The notes below the pieces were generated by a model. The model searched no databases, was not told the origin of the DNA, and was given only the letters and a program-made list of their open reading frames with translations. A program made the translations under genes and the position numbers. From DAOSVX01 sp964447275 (GTDB taxonomy: Bacteria > Bacillota_I > Bacilli_A > RF39 > UBA660), in assembly GCA_964447275.1 (NCBI GenBank), contig CAYURI010000002.1, positions 1 to 64,000 of the forward strand: a stretch of DNA of 64,000 nt, in the 5' to 3' direction. Positions 7,769 through 15,886 of the stretch are shown one piece after another. Every line of letters begins with the position of its first letter. Positions within the stretch are counted from its first letter, which is position 1.

Positions 7769-8272
7769 ATGGAAGAAAGAAGAACTATAACTCAAGTAAA
7801 AGAAGAACTTGCTTCAGAGAGGGAATCAAAGGAACAAGCTGAACAGGATCCAGTAATAATCAAATATAATCAAACTTTAGCAAATATAAATCGACTTAAT
7901 TTAGAATTAGAACAATTAAAAGCCGATAACTTTTTTGAAATGGTAAAAGCATGTGATCATATATTTTTTACTGGGCTAGACAAGAAAGGACATATTAAAA
8001 CCATTTGCCTAGAATGTGGTCTTACGAGTGACGCAGATGATTTTATTAAATTAAAAGAGCCAAACCTTGGATATATGAGAGAATTAATAATAACCTTATT
8101 CGTATATGGTGAGGCTTACAGTTATTATTTCGTTACAGGATTCTTTGAAGATATAGATGAAGCAAAAGAATACTATGATAGAGTAAAAGAAGCAAATGCT
8201 TTATTAAACCCAAAAGAAATAGTTCCAAAGATGCTTCAATTAAAAGGGATCAGCGTTAATTATATTAATTAA
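7769..8272 (+). CDS. Hypothetical protein with N-terminal coiled coil and zinc-ribbon-like motif
   Basis: The 167-residue protein has a Glu-rich coiled-coil start (to about residue 55) and then a C-x-H plus C-x2-C arrangement (ACDHIFFTG ... ICLECG), which could bind one zinc ion. The C-terminal part is helical and Tyr-rich. The family is not recognised. The ATG at 7769 has a strong GGGAGGG ribosome site (7757-7763), and the promoter just upstream excludes longer starts. It appears to be a single-gene unit, with a terminator overlapping its last codons. Confidence 0.68.
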   Translation: MEERRTITQVKEELASERESKEQAEQDPVIIKYNQTLANINRLNLELEQLKADNFFEMVKACDHIFFTGLDKKGHIKTICLECGLTSDADDFIKLKEPNLGYMRELIITLFVYGEAYSYYFVTGFFEDIDEAKEYYDRVKEANALLNPKEIVPKMLQLKGISVNYIN

Positions 8273-8284
8273 TGCTTTTTTTAT
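8252..8284 (+). terminator. Intrinsic terminator
   Basis: AGCGTTAATT pairs with AATTAATGCT (one internal mismatch), followed by seven Ts. The stem includes the last codons and the stop of the upstream gene. Confidence 0.75.
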
Positions 8285-8360
8285 TTTCACAAAAAGTTCA
8301 TTTTTTGAAAACCAAATGAACACATATTTTATGTTATAATCTTTTTCATAAGGAGAAATT

Positions 8361-9131
8361 ATGAAAAAGAAAATATTTTTAGATATTATAATGTTTATAG
8401 TATTTATAATATTAATGTTTTTAAACTTCACAGGTATATTATTACATGAAATACTTGGTATTTCATTATTTTTACTTACATTAATTCATATATATTTAAA
8501 TAGAAAATTTCTATTTGGAATAAAACTATCCAACCCTAATATTAGTAGTAAAATAAAATTTAAATTTATTTTAGACTGGTTAATGACTATTTTATTAATA
8601 ACATTAACGATAACAGGCATTTTAATTTCTAAGTATTTATTTACTTTTATATATGCTAATGCAAGTGATCTTCATAACTATTTAGCAGTCATCGAATTAG
8701 GATTAATGCTCATACATTTATCTTTAAATTTAAACTTAGTTTATACGGTATTAAAAGTTAAAAATAAAATCCCATTAGTTATGGTTTCAGTATTAGGATT
8801 TGTAGGTTTTTATAGTTATATTATTTATAATAATATATTTATGATAAATAAAAAAAGCGAGAAAGTTAAAGAAGATGTTAAGACTACTGATGATACAACT
8901 GTGCCAAGTCAAACCGAAACAACTCCTATAGAAACATTATCTGAATATTTAAGTAAATTAAGGTGTGATGGCTGTGGAAGGCATTGTTTATTAATTGCCC
9001 CACAATGTGGGATTGGTGTAGCTAAAGCAGAAAAAGCTACAACTACTTATTATGAAACATACGGTCTTACGCAAACATCTAATGCTATATCATATAAGTC
9101 AGGAAACTATGAAATGGTTATAAAACTGTAA
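8361..9131 (+). CDS. DUF4405-type membrane protein with Cys-rich tail
   Basis: The 256-residue protein has a first pair of helices around HEILGISLFLLTLIHIYLNRKF and a second pair around HNYLAVIELGLMLIHLSLN. Each helix pair carries two His residues, the pattern of DUF4405 proteins that resemble cytochrome b561-type diheme folds. A fifth hydrophobic segment follows (about 138-157), then a polar Thr/Glu linker and a C-terminal module RCDGCGRHCLLIAPQCGIG with four cysteines. That module could bind a metal, an Fe-S cluster or serve as a redox pair. Bis-His heme ligation and the Cys role are inference. AAGGAG gives a good ribosome site. The ATG is preceded by TGTTATAAT. Confidence 0.72.
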   Translation: MKKKIFLDIIMFIVFIILMFLNFTGILLHEILGISLFLLTLIHIYLNRKFLFGIKLSNPNISSKIKFKFILDWLMTILLITLTITGILISKYLFTFIYANASDLHNYLAVIELGLMLIHLSLNLNLVYTVLKVKNKIPLVMVSVLGFVGFYSYIIYNNIFMINKKSEKVKEDVKTTDDTTVPSQTETTPIETLSEYLSKLRCDGCGRHCLLIAPQCGIGVAKAEKATTTYYETYGLTQTSNAISYKSGNYEMVIKL

Positions 9132-9153
9132 AAGCATTAATAATGCTTTTTAA
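9131..9153 (+). terminator. Intrinsic terminator
   Basis: AAAGCATT, TAAT and AATGCTTT form a stem followed by Ts immediately after the stop codon at 9129-9131. Confidence 0.8.
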
Positions 9154-9198
9154 TTTGCTAATAATTTCTATTTATGATAACTTATACTTGGTGATAAT

Positions 9199-10419
9199 AT
9201 GAATATTAATGAAATAATAAATAAAAAAGCTTTAGGTAAAGAGTTAACTAGTGAAGAACTATCTTTTGCTTTTAATAATTATTTAAAAAAAGCTACAAAT
9301 GATGAGCAAATGGGCAAGTTATTAATAGCTATTAAAAATAAAGGATTAAGTGATCAAGAAACTTTTCTTTTAACTGATATTTTTATTAAAAGTGGTGATG
9401 TTATTAAGCTTGATTTACCTAACACTGTAGATAAACATTCAACTGGTGGGGTTGGGGATAAAACCACTTTGGTAGTTCTTCCTTTAGCAGCATCTTGTGG
9501 CATTTATATACCAAAAATGAGTGGCAGAGGGCTAGGCCATACAGGGGGAACAATCGATAAATTAGAAAGTGTTAATGGCTTTAGAACTGATTTGACGAAA
9601 GAAGAATTTGTAAGATTAATTAAACAAAACGGTGTGGCCATATCTAGCCAAACTGATAACTTAGTACCGATGGATAAAGCCATTTATGCTTTAAGAGATG
9701 TTACAAATACTACAGAATCAATTCCTTTAATAGCAGTGTCTATTATGAGTAAGAAAATTGCTTGTGGGGCAAAGAATATTTTAATTGATATAAAAGTTGG
9801 TAAAGGGGCTTTAATAAAAAATAAAAGAGATGCCAAAAAGTTATCTAAATTAATGATTAAAATTGGTAAATATTATAACCGTTTAGTTAAAACTATAACA
9901 AGTGATATGAATAGCCCTTTAGGTTATACAATTGGTAATGCTTTGGAAGTTATGGAGGCTATCGAAGTATTACAAAATAAAAAAACCACTAAGTTTAGTT
10001 TGTTCTGTGTTGATTTAGCAGCAGAAATGGTATCAATGGGTAAAAAAATATCAAAAAGGCAAGCTAAAAAAGAGGTGTTAGAAGCTTTAACTAGTGGCAA
10101 AGCATATCAAAAATTTGAAAAGATTATAACTGCTCAAAATGGTGATCTAAAATCCTTAAAAGTAAGTTCTAAAAGGCAATATATATTATCAATAAAAACT
10201 GGTAAATTAAAAAATATTGATGCTTTAAAGTTTGGTGAACTATCAATGAAATTAGGTGCCGGAAGAATAAACAAAGATGATAAAATTGACCATAGTGTAG
10301 GTATAGTTTTAAATAAACAAGTTGGTGATAAAATAAAAATAGGGAACCTACTTTGCACCCTATATTTAAAAGATAATAATATAACCGAAGATATAACTAG
10401 ATATTTCGATATTAGATAG
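9199..10419 (+). CDS. pdp: Pyrimidine-nucleoside phosphorylase
   Basis: The enzyme splits uridine, thymidine or deoxyuridine with phosphate to the free base and (deoxy)ribose-1-phosphate. The 406-residue sequence shows the family signature DKHSTGGVGDKTTLVVLP (phosphate site, about 74-91), KMSGRGLGHTGGTIDKLES, and the conserved CGAKNILIDIKVGKGAL segment. It is about 25 residues shorter than typical Pdp/DeoA, mostly at the C-terminus, where the barrel-sandwich hybrid domain is trimmed. The adjacent convergent deoD suggests a nucleoside salvage locus, with the two stops overlapping by 8 bp. The GGTGATAAT site precedes the ATG. Confidence 0.93.
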   Translation: MNINEIINKKALGKELTSEELSFAFNNYLKKATNDEQMGKLLIAIKNKGLSDQETFLLTDIFIKSGDVIKLDLPNTVDKHSTGGVGDKTTLVVLPLAASCGIYIPKMSGRGLGHTGGTIDKLESVNGFRTDLTKEEFVRLIKQNGVAISSQTDNLVPMDKAIYALRDVTNTTESIPLIAVSIMSKKIACGAKNILIDIKVGKGALIKNKRDAKKLSKLMIKIGKYYNRLVKTITSDMNSPLGYTIGNALEVMEAIEVLQNKKTTKFSLFCVDLAAEMVSMGKKISKRQAKKEVLEALTSGKAYQKFEKIITAQNGDLKSLKVSSKRQYILSIKTGKLKNIDALKFGELSMKLGAGRINKDDKIDHSVGIVLNKQVGDKIKIGNLLCTLYLKDNNITEDITRYFDIR

Positions 10420-11265
10420 ACTCTAAAGCTAGTTTAATCATCTCATCTAAAGCTTTTTCTCTATCTTCAGGAGAAATAATATTGTTTTCATATTTTGAAT
10501 CTACAACTGTTAAAATAGTAGCTGCTTCTTTATTTAAATAATTAGCAATAAAGAATAACCCATAGGCTTCCATTTCGCTTGCTAATAAATCTTTATTATT
10601 AGTAATTCTAGATATATCAAAATAAACATCAAAGACATCAGAGGTATAAATAGTACCTCTTTTAATATTTAAATTTTTATTTAAACTTGTTTGATATATT
10701 TTATCGGTTAAATCTCTACTAGCTTCAATAACTTTACTTGTTCCCGGTTTAATTACTTCACCAAAAGAAGATTCACTATAAGCTTTATCAGCTAATAAAA
10801 CATCGCCAACTTTAATATCTTCTTTATTTGATCCGCAGGTACCAATTCGAATGATTCTTTTAACATCATAAAATTTATATAATTCATAAGCGTATANNNN
10901 NNNNNNNNNNNNNNNNNNNNNNNNNNNNNNNNNNNNNNNNNNNNNNNNNNNNNNNNNNNNNNNNNNNNNNNNNNNNNNNNNNNNNNNNNNNNNNNNCCAA
11001 TTCGAATGATTCTTTTAACATCATAAAATTTATATAATTCATAAGCGTATATCCCCATACTAGGAATACCCATCCCTGAAGGGAATATTGTGACTCTTTT
11101 GCCATTATAATAACCAGTGTAAGCAAGCATATTACGAGTATGATTAACTTCTTTAAAATCGGTTAAAAAAGTCTCGGCAATGTATTTAGCTCTTAAAGGA
11201 TCTCCTGGCATTAAAACGATTTCAGCAATATCTTCTTTAGCGCTTTCAATGTGTATAGTTCCCAT
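10412..11265 (-). CDS. deoD: Purine-nucleoside phosphorylase DeoD-type (interrupted by an assembly gap)
   Basis: The start MGTIHIESAKEDIAEIVLMP and the segment RAKYIAETFLTDFKEVNHTRN are typical of the hexameric DeoD family, which phosphorolyses purine nucleosides. The C-terminal part (IKVGDVLLADKAY, the SEMEAYGLF loop with its substrate-binding Glu, and ...MIKLALES) lies beyond the 100-N run at 10897-10996. The 55 bp on each side of the run are identical. Removing 155 bp gives 699 bp, exactly 232 codons plus stop, in frame and of normal DeoD length, so nothing is missing. The ATG at 11265 has an AAGGAGTGATAAG ribosome site. The stop (10412-10414) overlaps the end of pdp. Confidence 0.92.
10842..11051. 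other. Scaffold gap: 100 N with duplicated 55-bp flanks
   Basis: Bases 10842-10896 and 10997-11051 are identical 55-mers on either side of exactly 100 Ns. This is what an assembler leaves when two contigs sharing one k-mer of length 55 are scaffolded but not merged. It is not a biological repeat. Confidence 0.95.
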
Positions 11266-11269
11266 CTTA

Positions 11270-12097
11270 TCACTCCTTATCATAGTCATCTAAAAAACTA
11301 TGTTCTACTTTATCTTTATTATACCCCAAAATGGTATTTAAGTTAACATTTGTCATACTTTTAAAGATATTATATTTAATAAATTCATTTTTTTGTTCTA
11401 AACTTTTGATTAAATTTTTCATTTCTAATCTCTTAGAATCTCCACCAGTTTCACAAGCAGTAGCACTAAGTGGGCAGCAACAATTAATAAATTCTAAATT
11501 ATTATATTTCTTCCAACTAATAATATCTTTTTCTTGGACAAAGAAAAGTGGTCTAATTAATTCCATGCCTTCATAATTAGTGCTTTTTAGTTTAGGTAGC
11601 ATTCCTTTTACTTCACCACCATAAATAATACTTAATAAAGTAGTTTCAATTACATCATCAAAATGATGACCTAAAGCAATTTTATTACAACCAAGCTCTT
11701 TGGCATAATTATACAAGTGTCCTCTTCTTTTTCTGGCACAGACATAACAAGGGGAATCTTCTTTCATGACATCATTGAAGATGTTCGATTTAAATATTTT
11801 AATTGGGACATTTAGTATCTTGGCATTTTTCTTAATAACTTTTAAACCATCTTTAGTAAACCCAGGATCCATAACTAAGTATTCTAACTCAAACTTGAAT
11901 TTGCCATGTCTTTGTAGTTCTTCTAGACATTTAGCAAGTAAAAAAGAATCTTTGCCACCAGAAATACAAACGGCTATTTTGTCGTTTTCTTTAATTAAAT
12001 CGTATTCTTTTATGGCTTTAACAAACTTACTCCATATTTCTTTACGATACTTTTTAATAATACTTTTTTCAATCAATCTATAATTTTCCATAAACAT
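11270..12097 (-). CDS. TtcA/TilS-family ATP-dependent tRNA thiolation-like enzyme
   Basis: The PP-loop CISGGKDSFLLAKCLEEL (about residues 44-61) binds ATP. The central DSPCYVCARKRRGHLYNYAK and ALGHHFDDVIETTLL segments are typical of TtcA, which uses a Cys-bound Fe-S cluster to thiolate C32 of tRNA. The CCCPLSATACETGG region carries further cysteines. The substrate in this organism is not proven; many Bacillota homologues are annotated only as TtcA-family. Two starts are possible: ATG 12097 (MFMENYR) or ATG 12091. The minus-strand -10 TATAAT at 12110-12105 leaves only 7 nt before the first ATG, suggesting a nearly leaderless mRNA. It is 4 bp from the deoD start region, so deoD is probably co-transcribed behind it. 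Confidence 0.83.
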   Translation of the reverse strand: MFMENYRLIEKSIIKKYRKEIWSKFVKAIKEYDLIKENDKIAVCISGGKDSFLLAKCLEELQRHGKFKFELEYLVMDPGFTKDGLKVIKKNAKILNVPIKIFKSNIFNDVMKEDSPCYVCARKRRGHLYNYAKELGCNKIALGHHFDDVIETTLLSIIYGGEVKGMLPKLKSTNYEGMELIRPLFFVQEKDIISWKKYNNLEFINCCCPLSATACETGGDSKRLEMKNLIKSLEQKNEFIKYNIFKSMTNVNLNTILGYNKDKVEHSFLDDYDKE

Positions 12098-12104
12098 CTA
12101 TTTA

Positions 12105-12136
12105 ATTATATCAAATATAAAATATTTTGGTATAAT
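12105..12136. promoter_or_regulatory. Divergent promoters of ttcA-like and pduL-like genes
   Basis: The minus strand has TGATATAAT ending at 12105, and the plus strand has TATAAT at 12131-12136. The two start regions are only about 20 bp apart and share this segment. Confidence 0.65.
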
Positions 12137-12156
12137 TACTTAAGGAAGTGATAAAG

Positions 12157-12711
12157 ATGAAAATACCAGTAGGTATTAGCAACAGACATATACATTTGAA
12201 AAAAGAAATCTATGAGTTATTATTTGATGAAGAAATGACAAAAAGAAATGATTTAAATCAACCAGGAGAGTTTGCAAGTAATCAAGTATTAACGATTAAA
12301 ACCGATAAAAATAAAATTGATAATGTGAGAATATTAGGACCACTTAGAGATTATAATCAAGTAGAAATATCTAAAACTGATGCTTATTTATTAGGACTTA
12401 ATCCTCCGGTAAGAAGAAGCGGTGATTTAGATAATTCTTCTGCTATTACTTTAGTTTCACCAAAAGGCGAAGTAAAACTAGATAATGCGGTTATCATTGC
12501 GGAAAGACATATTCATATGACTAATGATTTTGCTAAACAAAATAATTTTTATGATAACCAAAAAGTTAATGTTGAAGTCTCTAGTGAAAAACCAGGTATA
12601 ATTGAGGTTCAAATAAAAACTAGTGATGAAGCATATTTAGAAATTCATTTAGACACTGATGATGCTAATGCTTTTTTACTAGAAAATAATGATGAAGTAG
12701 AGATAATTTAA
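12157..12711 (+). CDS. pduL: PduL-type phosphate acyltransferase
   Basis: PduL enzymes exchange CoA and phosphate on acetyl or propanoyl groups, linking acyl-CoA to acyl phosphate. The 184-residue protein shows the metal-binding SNRHIHL motif (8-14) and a second AERHIHM motif in the pseudo-duplicated second half, plus GPLRDYNQVEIS and PVRRSGDLDNS, all family hallmarks. No microcompartment shell genes are nearby, so it probably serves as the housekeeping phosphotransacetylase for acetate fermentation; that is inference. The ATG at 12157 follows AAGGAAGTGAT. The next gene begins 9 bp after the stop. Confidence 0.9.
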   Translation: MKIPVGISNRHIHLKKEIYELLFDEEMTKRNDLNQPGEFASNQVLTIKTDKNKIDNVRILGPLRDYNQVEISKTDAYLLGLNPPVRRSGDLDNSSAITLVSPKGEVKLDNAVIIAERHIHMTNDFAKQNNFYDNQKVNVEVSSEKPGIIEVQIKTSDEAYLEIHLDTDDANAFLLENNDEVEII

Positions 12712-12720
12712 GGAGTGATC

Positions 12721-13476
12721 ATGGATATGAATAAGATTGTAGTTGGAATAGTTCCATCATCATCTTGTTTCACAACAGAAGATCCTTTTCAAGATAAATA
12801 TAGTTTTGTTAATAATTATTCAAAAAAAATAATTGCCAGTGGTGGAATGCCGATTGGGATTTTATTCGAAGATGAAAAAATAAATATGGAAGTTCTTGAT
12901 ATTTGTGATGCCTTTTTAATTCAAGGTGGTAATAAAACTCATAAATTTATGTACGAAATAATTTACTATGCTTTAACAAATAACAAACCGCTTTTAGGTA
13001 TTTGTTTAGGGGCTCAAGCCATAGATATTTTTAGTGTTATTTTAGAAAAAATGGATAAGAACAACTCTTCGATTGAAAATATAATGGCAATATATAAACG
13101 ATTAAAAGAAGAAAATGAAGGTAGTTTATTAAAAGTAATTCCAAGCCCTAATATTCATGGAGATGTAGTAGTTAATAGAGAAAATATTGATACTGCTAGA
13201 CATGATATAGAAATCTTGCCATCATCAATTTTATATAGTATTTATAAAACAAATAAATTAAGTGTGGTAAGTTTGCATAGTTATGATTTTAAATTTGTTG
13301 GTAAAGATTTTAAAATATCTGCTAAAGCAGTTGATGGAGTAAATGAAGCAATTGAGTACGATAATCAAGATTATTTTATTTTGGGTGTTCATTTTCATCC
13401 AGAATTAGAAGACAATAATTTAATTTTTGAAAGATTAATTTTTGAGGGCCAAAAGCGTAAAGATAGTAGGTTATAA
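12721..13476 (+). CDS. Peptidase C26 (gamma-glutamyl-GABA hydrolase-like)
   Basis: This class I glutamine-amidotransferase-like hydrolase has the nucleophile elbow LLGICLGAQ with Cys95, the oxyanion LIQGG region before it, and the HFHPE triad segment near residue 226. C26 proteins such as PuuD cleave gamma-glutamyl amides; the exact substrate is unknown. It starts at ATG 12721 behind AAGGAGTGATC and is co-transcribed with the PduL-like gene. The 252-residue length fits the family. Confidence 0.85.
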   Translation: MDMNKIVVGIVPSSSCFTTEDPFQDKYSFVNNYSKKIIASGGMPIGILFEDEKINMEVLDICDAFLIQGGNKTHKFMYEIIYYALTNNKPLLGICLGAQAIDIFSVILEKMDKNNSSIENIMAIYKRLKEENEGSLLKVIPSPNIHGDVVVNRENIDTARHDIEILPSSILYSIYKTNKLSVVSLHSYDFKFVGKDFKISAKAVDGVNEAIEYDNQDYFILGVHFHPELEDNNLIFERLIFEGQKRKDSRL

Positions 13477-13499
13477 ATTTAGTTAAGAAGGTGAACAAC

Positions 13500-14471
13500 A
13501 TGTTTAAAATAGGTAATGTATTAATAAAAAACCAAGTGGTAATGGCACCTATGGCAGGGATATCTAATACTAGTTATCGCTTGATTATAAAATCATTTGG
13601 AGCTGGTCTTATTTATGCGGAAATGGTTAGTGATAAAGCCATTGTTTATGGCAGTTCTAAAACTTTAGATTTACTTAAAATGAAAGATGAAGAAAGACCA
13701 ATTGCTCAGCAAATTTTTGGTAGTGATGTTCTTTCTTTTGTTAAGGCTGCTAAATTTGTCGAAAAAACTATGAAACCAGATATTATTGATATTAATATGG
13801 GTTGCCCAGTACCAAAAGTAGCCATTAAAAATCAAGCTGGAAGTGCTTTATTAAAGGATTTAAATAAAATTGAAGAAATAGTTACAGCAGTGGTAAAAGC
13901 AGTTAAATGCCCAGTAACAGTTAAAATTAGAAGTGGTTGGGATGATAAACACATTAATGCTATAGAAGTGGCTAAAATATGTGAAAAAAGTGGTGCCAAA
14001 GCAATCGCTATTCATGCGAGAACGAGAAGTCAAGGCTATAGTGGTAAAGCTGACTGGAGTATTATTAAACAAGTTAAAGAAGCAGTATCCATACCAGTTA
14101 TTGGTAATGGTGATATAAGAAGTTGTTATGATGCTAAAAGGATGTTAGATGAAACGCTTTGTGATGCTGTGATGATTGGCAGAGGTATACTAGGAAACCC
14201 CTGGCTAATAAAAGAATGTGTGGATTATTTAGAAAAAGGTATAGAGCCAACCAAAGTGTCTTTAGAAGAAAGAATTAAAATGATTAAAAAACATTATGAA
14301 TTGCTTTTAGAAGATAAAAATTCTAAGTTAGCTAACTTACAAATTAGAAGTCATGCTTTATGGTATTTAAAAGGGATACCTAATACAGCAGATTTAAAAA
14401 AAAGCATATGCAAAATAATCTCAAAAGAAGAACTTTATAATCTTCTAGATGAATTTTTGAAACAGCAATAA
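13500..14471 (+). CDS. dusB: tRNA-dihydrouridine synthase
   Basis: The flavoprotein reduces specific uridines in tRNA D-loops to dihydrouridine. The 323-residue protein begins with the FMN barrel segment VVMAPMAGISNTSYR, has the catalytic cysteine in INMGCPVPKV (about residue 97), KIRSGWDD, and the IHARTRSQGYSGKADW phosphate-binding region followed by VIGNGDI and MIGRGILGNPW. These match DusB. The ATG at 13500 follows AAGAAGGTGAACAAC. It ends the 12157-14471 gene group, and the terminator hairpin includes its stop codon. Confidence 0.93.
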   Translation: MFKIGNVLIKNQVVMAPMAGISNTSYRLIIKSFGAGLIYAEMVSDKAIVYGSSKTLDLLKMKDEERPIAQQIFGSDVLSFVKAAKFVEKTMKPDIIDINMGCPVPKVAIKNQAGSALLKDLNKIEEIVTAVVKAVKCPVTVKIRSGWDDKHINAIEVAKICEKSGAKAIAIHARTRSQGYSGKADWSIIKQVKEAVSIPVIGNGDIRSCYDAKRMLDETLCDAVMIGRGILGNPWLIKECVDYLEKGIEPTKVSLEERIKMIKKHYELLLEDKNSKLANLQIRSHALWYLKGIPNTADLKKSICKIISKEELYNLLDEFLKQQ

Positions 14472-14490
14472 AAGTTGCTGTTTTATTTTA
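14461..14490 (+). terminator. Intrinsic terminator overlapping the dusB stop
   Basis: AACAGCAA (14461-14468) pairs with TTGCTGTT (14475-14482), followed by a T-rich tract. The dusB stop lies in the loop. Confidence 0.85.
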
Positions 14491-14497
14491 TTTAAGA

Positions 14498-14503
14498 TAT
14501 AAT
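14498..14503 (+). promoter_or_regulatory. -10 box of the cysteine desulfurase operon
   Basis: TATAAT at 14498-14503 lies 17 bp before the ATG at 14521 and just after the dusB terminator. Confidence 0.55.
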
Positions 14504-14520
14504 TTAAAAAGGTGATAATA

Positions 14521-15630
14521 ATGATATATTTAGATTATTCCGCAACTACTAAACCTAATTATGAGGTTATAAATACATTTACTAAAGCAGCTTCTAATTA
14601 TTTTGCTAATCCTAATTCTAATTATGATATAGCGAAAGAAAGTAAGGCTAAAATTGATAAAGCAACTAAGAAGTTAAGTAAATTATTAGGTGTTAAAGCA
14701 TCAGAAATAATTTATACTAGTGGAGCTAGTGAATCTAATAATATGGCTATTAAAGGTATAGTAAATAATGATAACAGAAAGCATATTATAACAACACCAT
14801 TTGAACATTCTTCAGTAATGGCTCCGATTGGTTATTTACAAACCCTTGGTTATAAAGTTGATTTTGTTAAAATTAAAAATAATGGTGAAGTTGATTTAAA
14901 AGACTTAGAAAAATTAATTACTAAAGATACTTTTTTAGTTTCAATTGGAGCAGTTAATAGTGAACTTGGTTTTAGACAACCAATTGAAAAAATTGGCAAA
15001 TTATTAAAAAAATATAACTTAGTTTTTCATAGTGATATTACCCAATTAATTGGTAAAGACAAATTTGATTTAAAAGATATTGATATGGCTTCTTTATCAG
15101 CGCATAAAATATATGGTATTAAAGGTATCGGGGTTTTAATAAAAAAGAATAATATTAAAATAGTACCATTAATTCATGGTGGCAAAAGTGTAACGGTCTT
15201 TAGAAGTGGAACACCACAAACCGAATTAATACTATCGCTTGTTAAAGCAGCGGAGCTTTTATTACCAGAAGTTTCTAAAAATAAAAAGCATGTTGTTAAT
15301 CTAAATAAAGAAATAATTAAGGGACTATCTAAATATGATAAGATAAAAATTAATAGTTCAACATTATCAATTCCTCATATTATTAATTTTAGTGTTTTGG
15401 GTAGAAAAGCTGATGCTACGCAAAGGTATTTTGCCGCTCATGAAATATATTTTTCAACTAAAACAGCTTGTTCTAGTGAGGCTGATGTTTCTTTGGCAGT
15501 TTATGCTTATACTAATGATACGGAAAGAGCATCATCTTCAGTAAGAGTTAGTTTATCACATTTAACAACTCTAAAAGAAATAAAAGAGTTTTTAAAAGTA
15601 ATTGATAAATACATGGAGAAAAAGTTATGA
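14521..15630 (+). CDS. Cysteine desulfurase (IscS/NifS class)
   Basis: The PLP enzyme removes sulfur from cysteine to a persulfide for Fe-S clusters and thio-modified tRNA. The 369-residue protein starts IYLDYSATTKPNYEV, has YTSGASESNNMA, the PLP-lysine region SLSAHKIYGIKG and the FRSGTPQ segment. The active Cys is in FSTKTACSSE, a slightly altered form of the usual SGSACSS. It is preceded by GGTGATAAT and overlaps the next gene by 4 bp (ATGA), with two thiol-redox proteins downstream in the same operon. A role in tRNA thiolation or Fe-S assembly is likely; TtcA-like is encoded nearby. Confidence 0.93.
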   Translation: MIYLDYSATTKPNYEVINTFTKAASNYFANPNSNYDIAKESKAKIDKATKKLSKLLGVKASEIIYTSGASESNNMAIKGIVNNDNRKHIITTPFEHSSVMAPIGYLQTLGYKVDFVKIKNNGEVDLKDLEKLITKDTFLVSIGAVNSELGFRQPIEKIGKLLKKYNLVFHSDITQLIGKDKFDLKDIDMASLSAHKIYGIKGIGVLIKKNNIKIVPLIHGGKSVTVFRSGTPQTELILSLVKAAELLLPEVSKNKKHVVNLNKEIIKGLSKYDKIKINSSTLSIPHIINFSVLGRKADATQRYFAAHEIYFSTKTACSSEADVSLAVYAYTNDTERASSSVRVSLSHLTTLKEIKEFLKVIDKYMEKKL

Positions 15631-15884
15631 AAATTATTAAAATAACATCTTTATGGTGTCCATCATGTATTATTGTTAATGAAACTTTAAATGAAATTAA
15701 AGACGTGGAAATAATTACTTTAGACTATGATTTTGATCATGATGAAGTAATGAAATATAATCCTGGTAAAATCTTACCAGTACTAATTTTTTTAGATAAA
15801 AATAATCACGAACTAGAAAGATTAATTGGTGAACAAAAAAAACAAACAATTCTTAATTTAATAGAAAGCTATAATAGTAGGTGA
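15627..15884 (+). CDS. Small thioredoxin-fold protein with CPSC motif
   Basis: The 85-residue protein has LWCPSC at residues 10-15, a CxxC redox pair at the N-terminus of a helix, then KILPVLIFLD with the cis-Pro typical of thioredoxin folds (about residue 51). It lacks a signal peptide, so it should act in the cytoplasm. It overlaps the desulfurase gene by ATGA, and the next gene begins 2 bp after its stop. It may receive or deliver sulfur or electrons between the desulfurase and the membrane protein downstream; this is inference. Confidence 0.82.
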   Translation: MKIIKITSLWCPSCIIVNETLNEIKDVEIITLDYDFDHDEVMKYNPGKILPVLIFLDKNNHELERLIGEQKKQTILNLIESYNSR

Positions 15885-15886
15885 AT

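Noticed and set aside
10842..11051. Direct repeat of 55 bp as a mobile-element footprint
   Set aside because: Exact 55-bp length, exactly 100 Ns and restoration of the deoD frame point to an assembler k-mer overlap.
10884..11126. Open frame spanning the N run
   Set aside because: It is created by unknown bases and lies within deoD in another frame.
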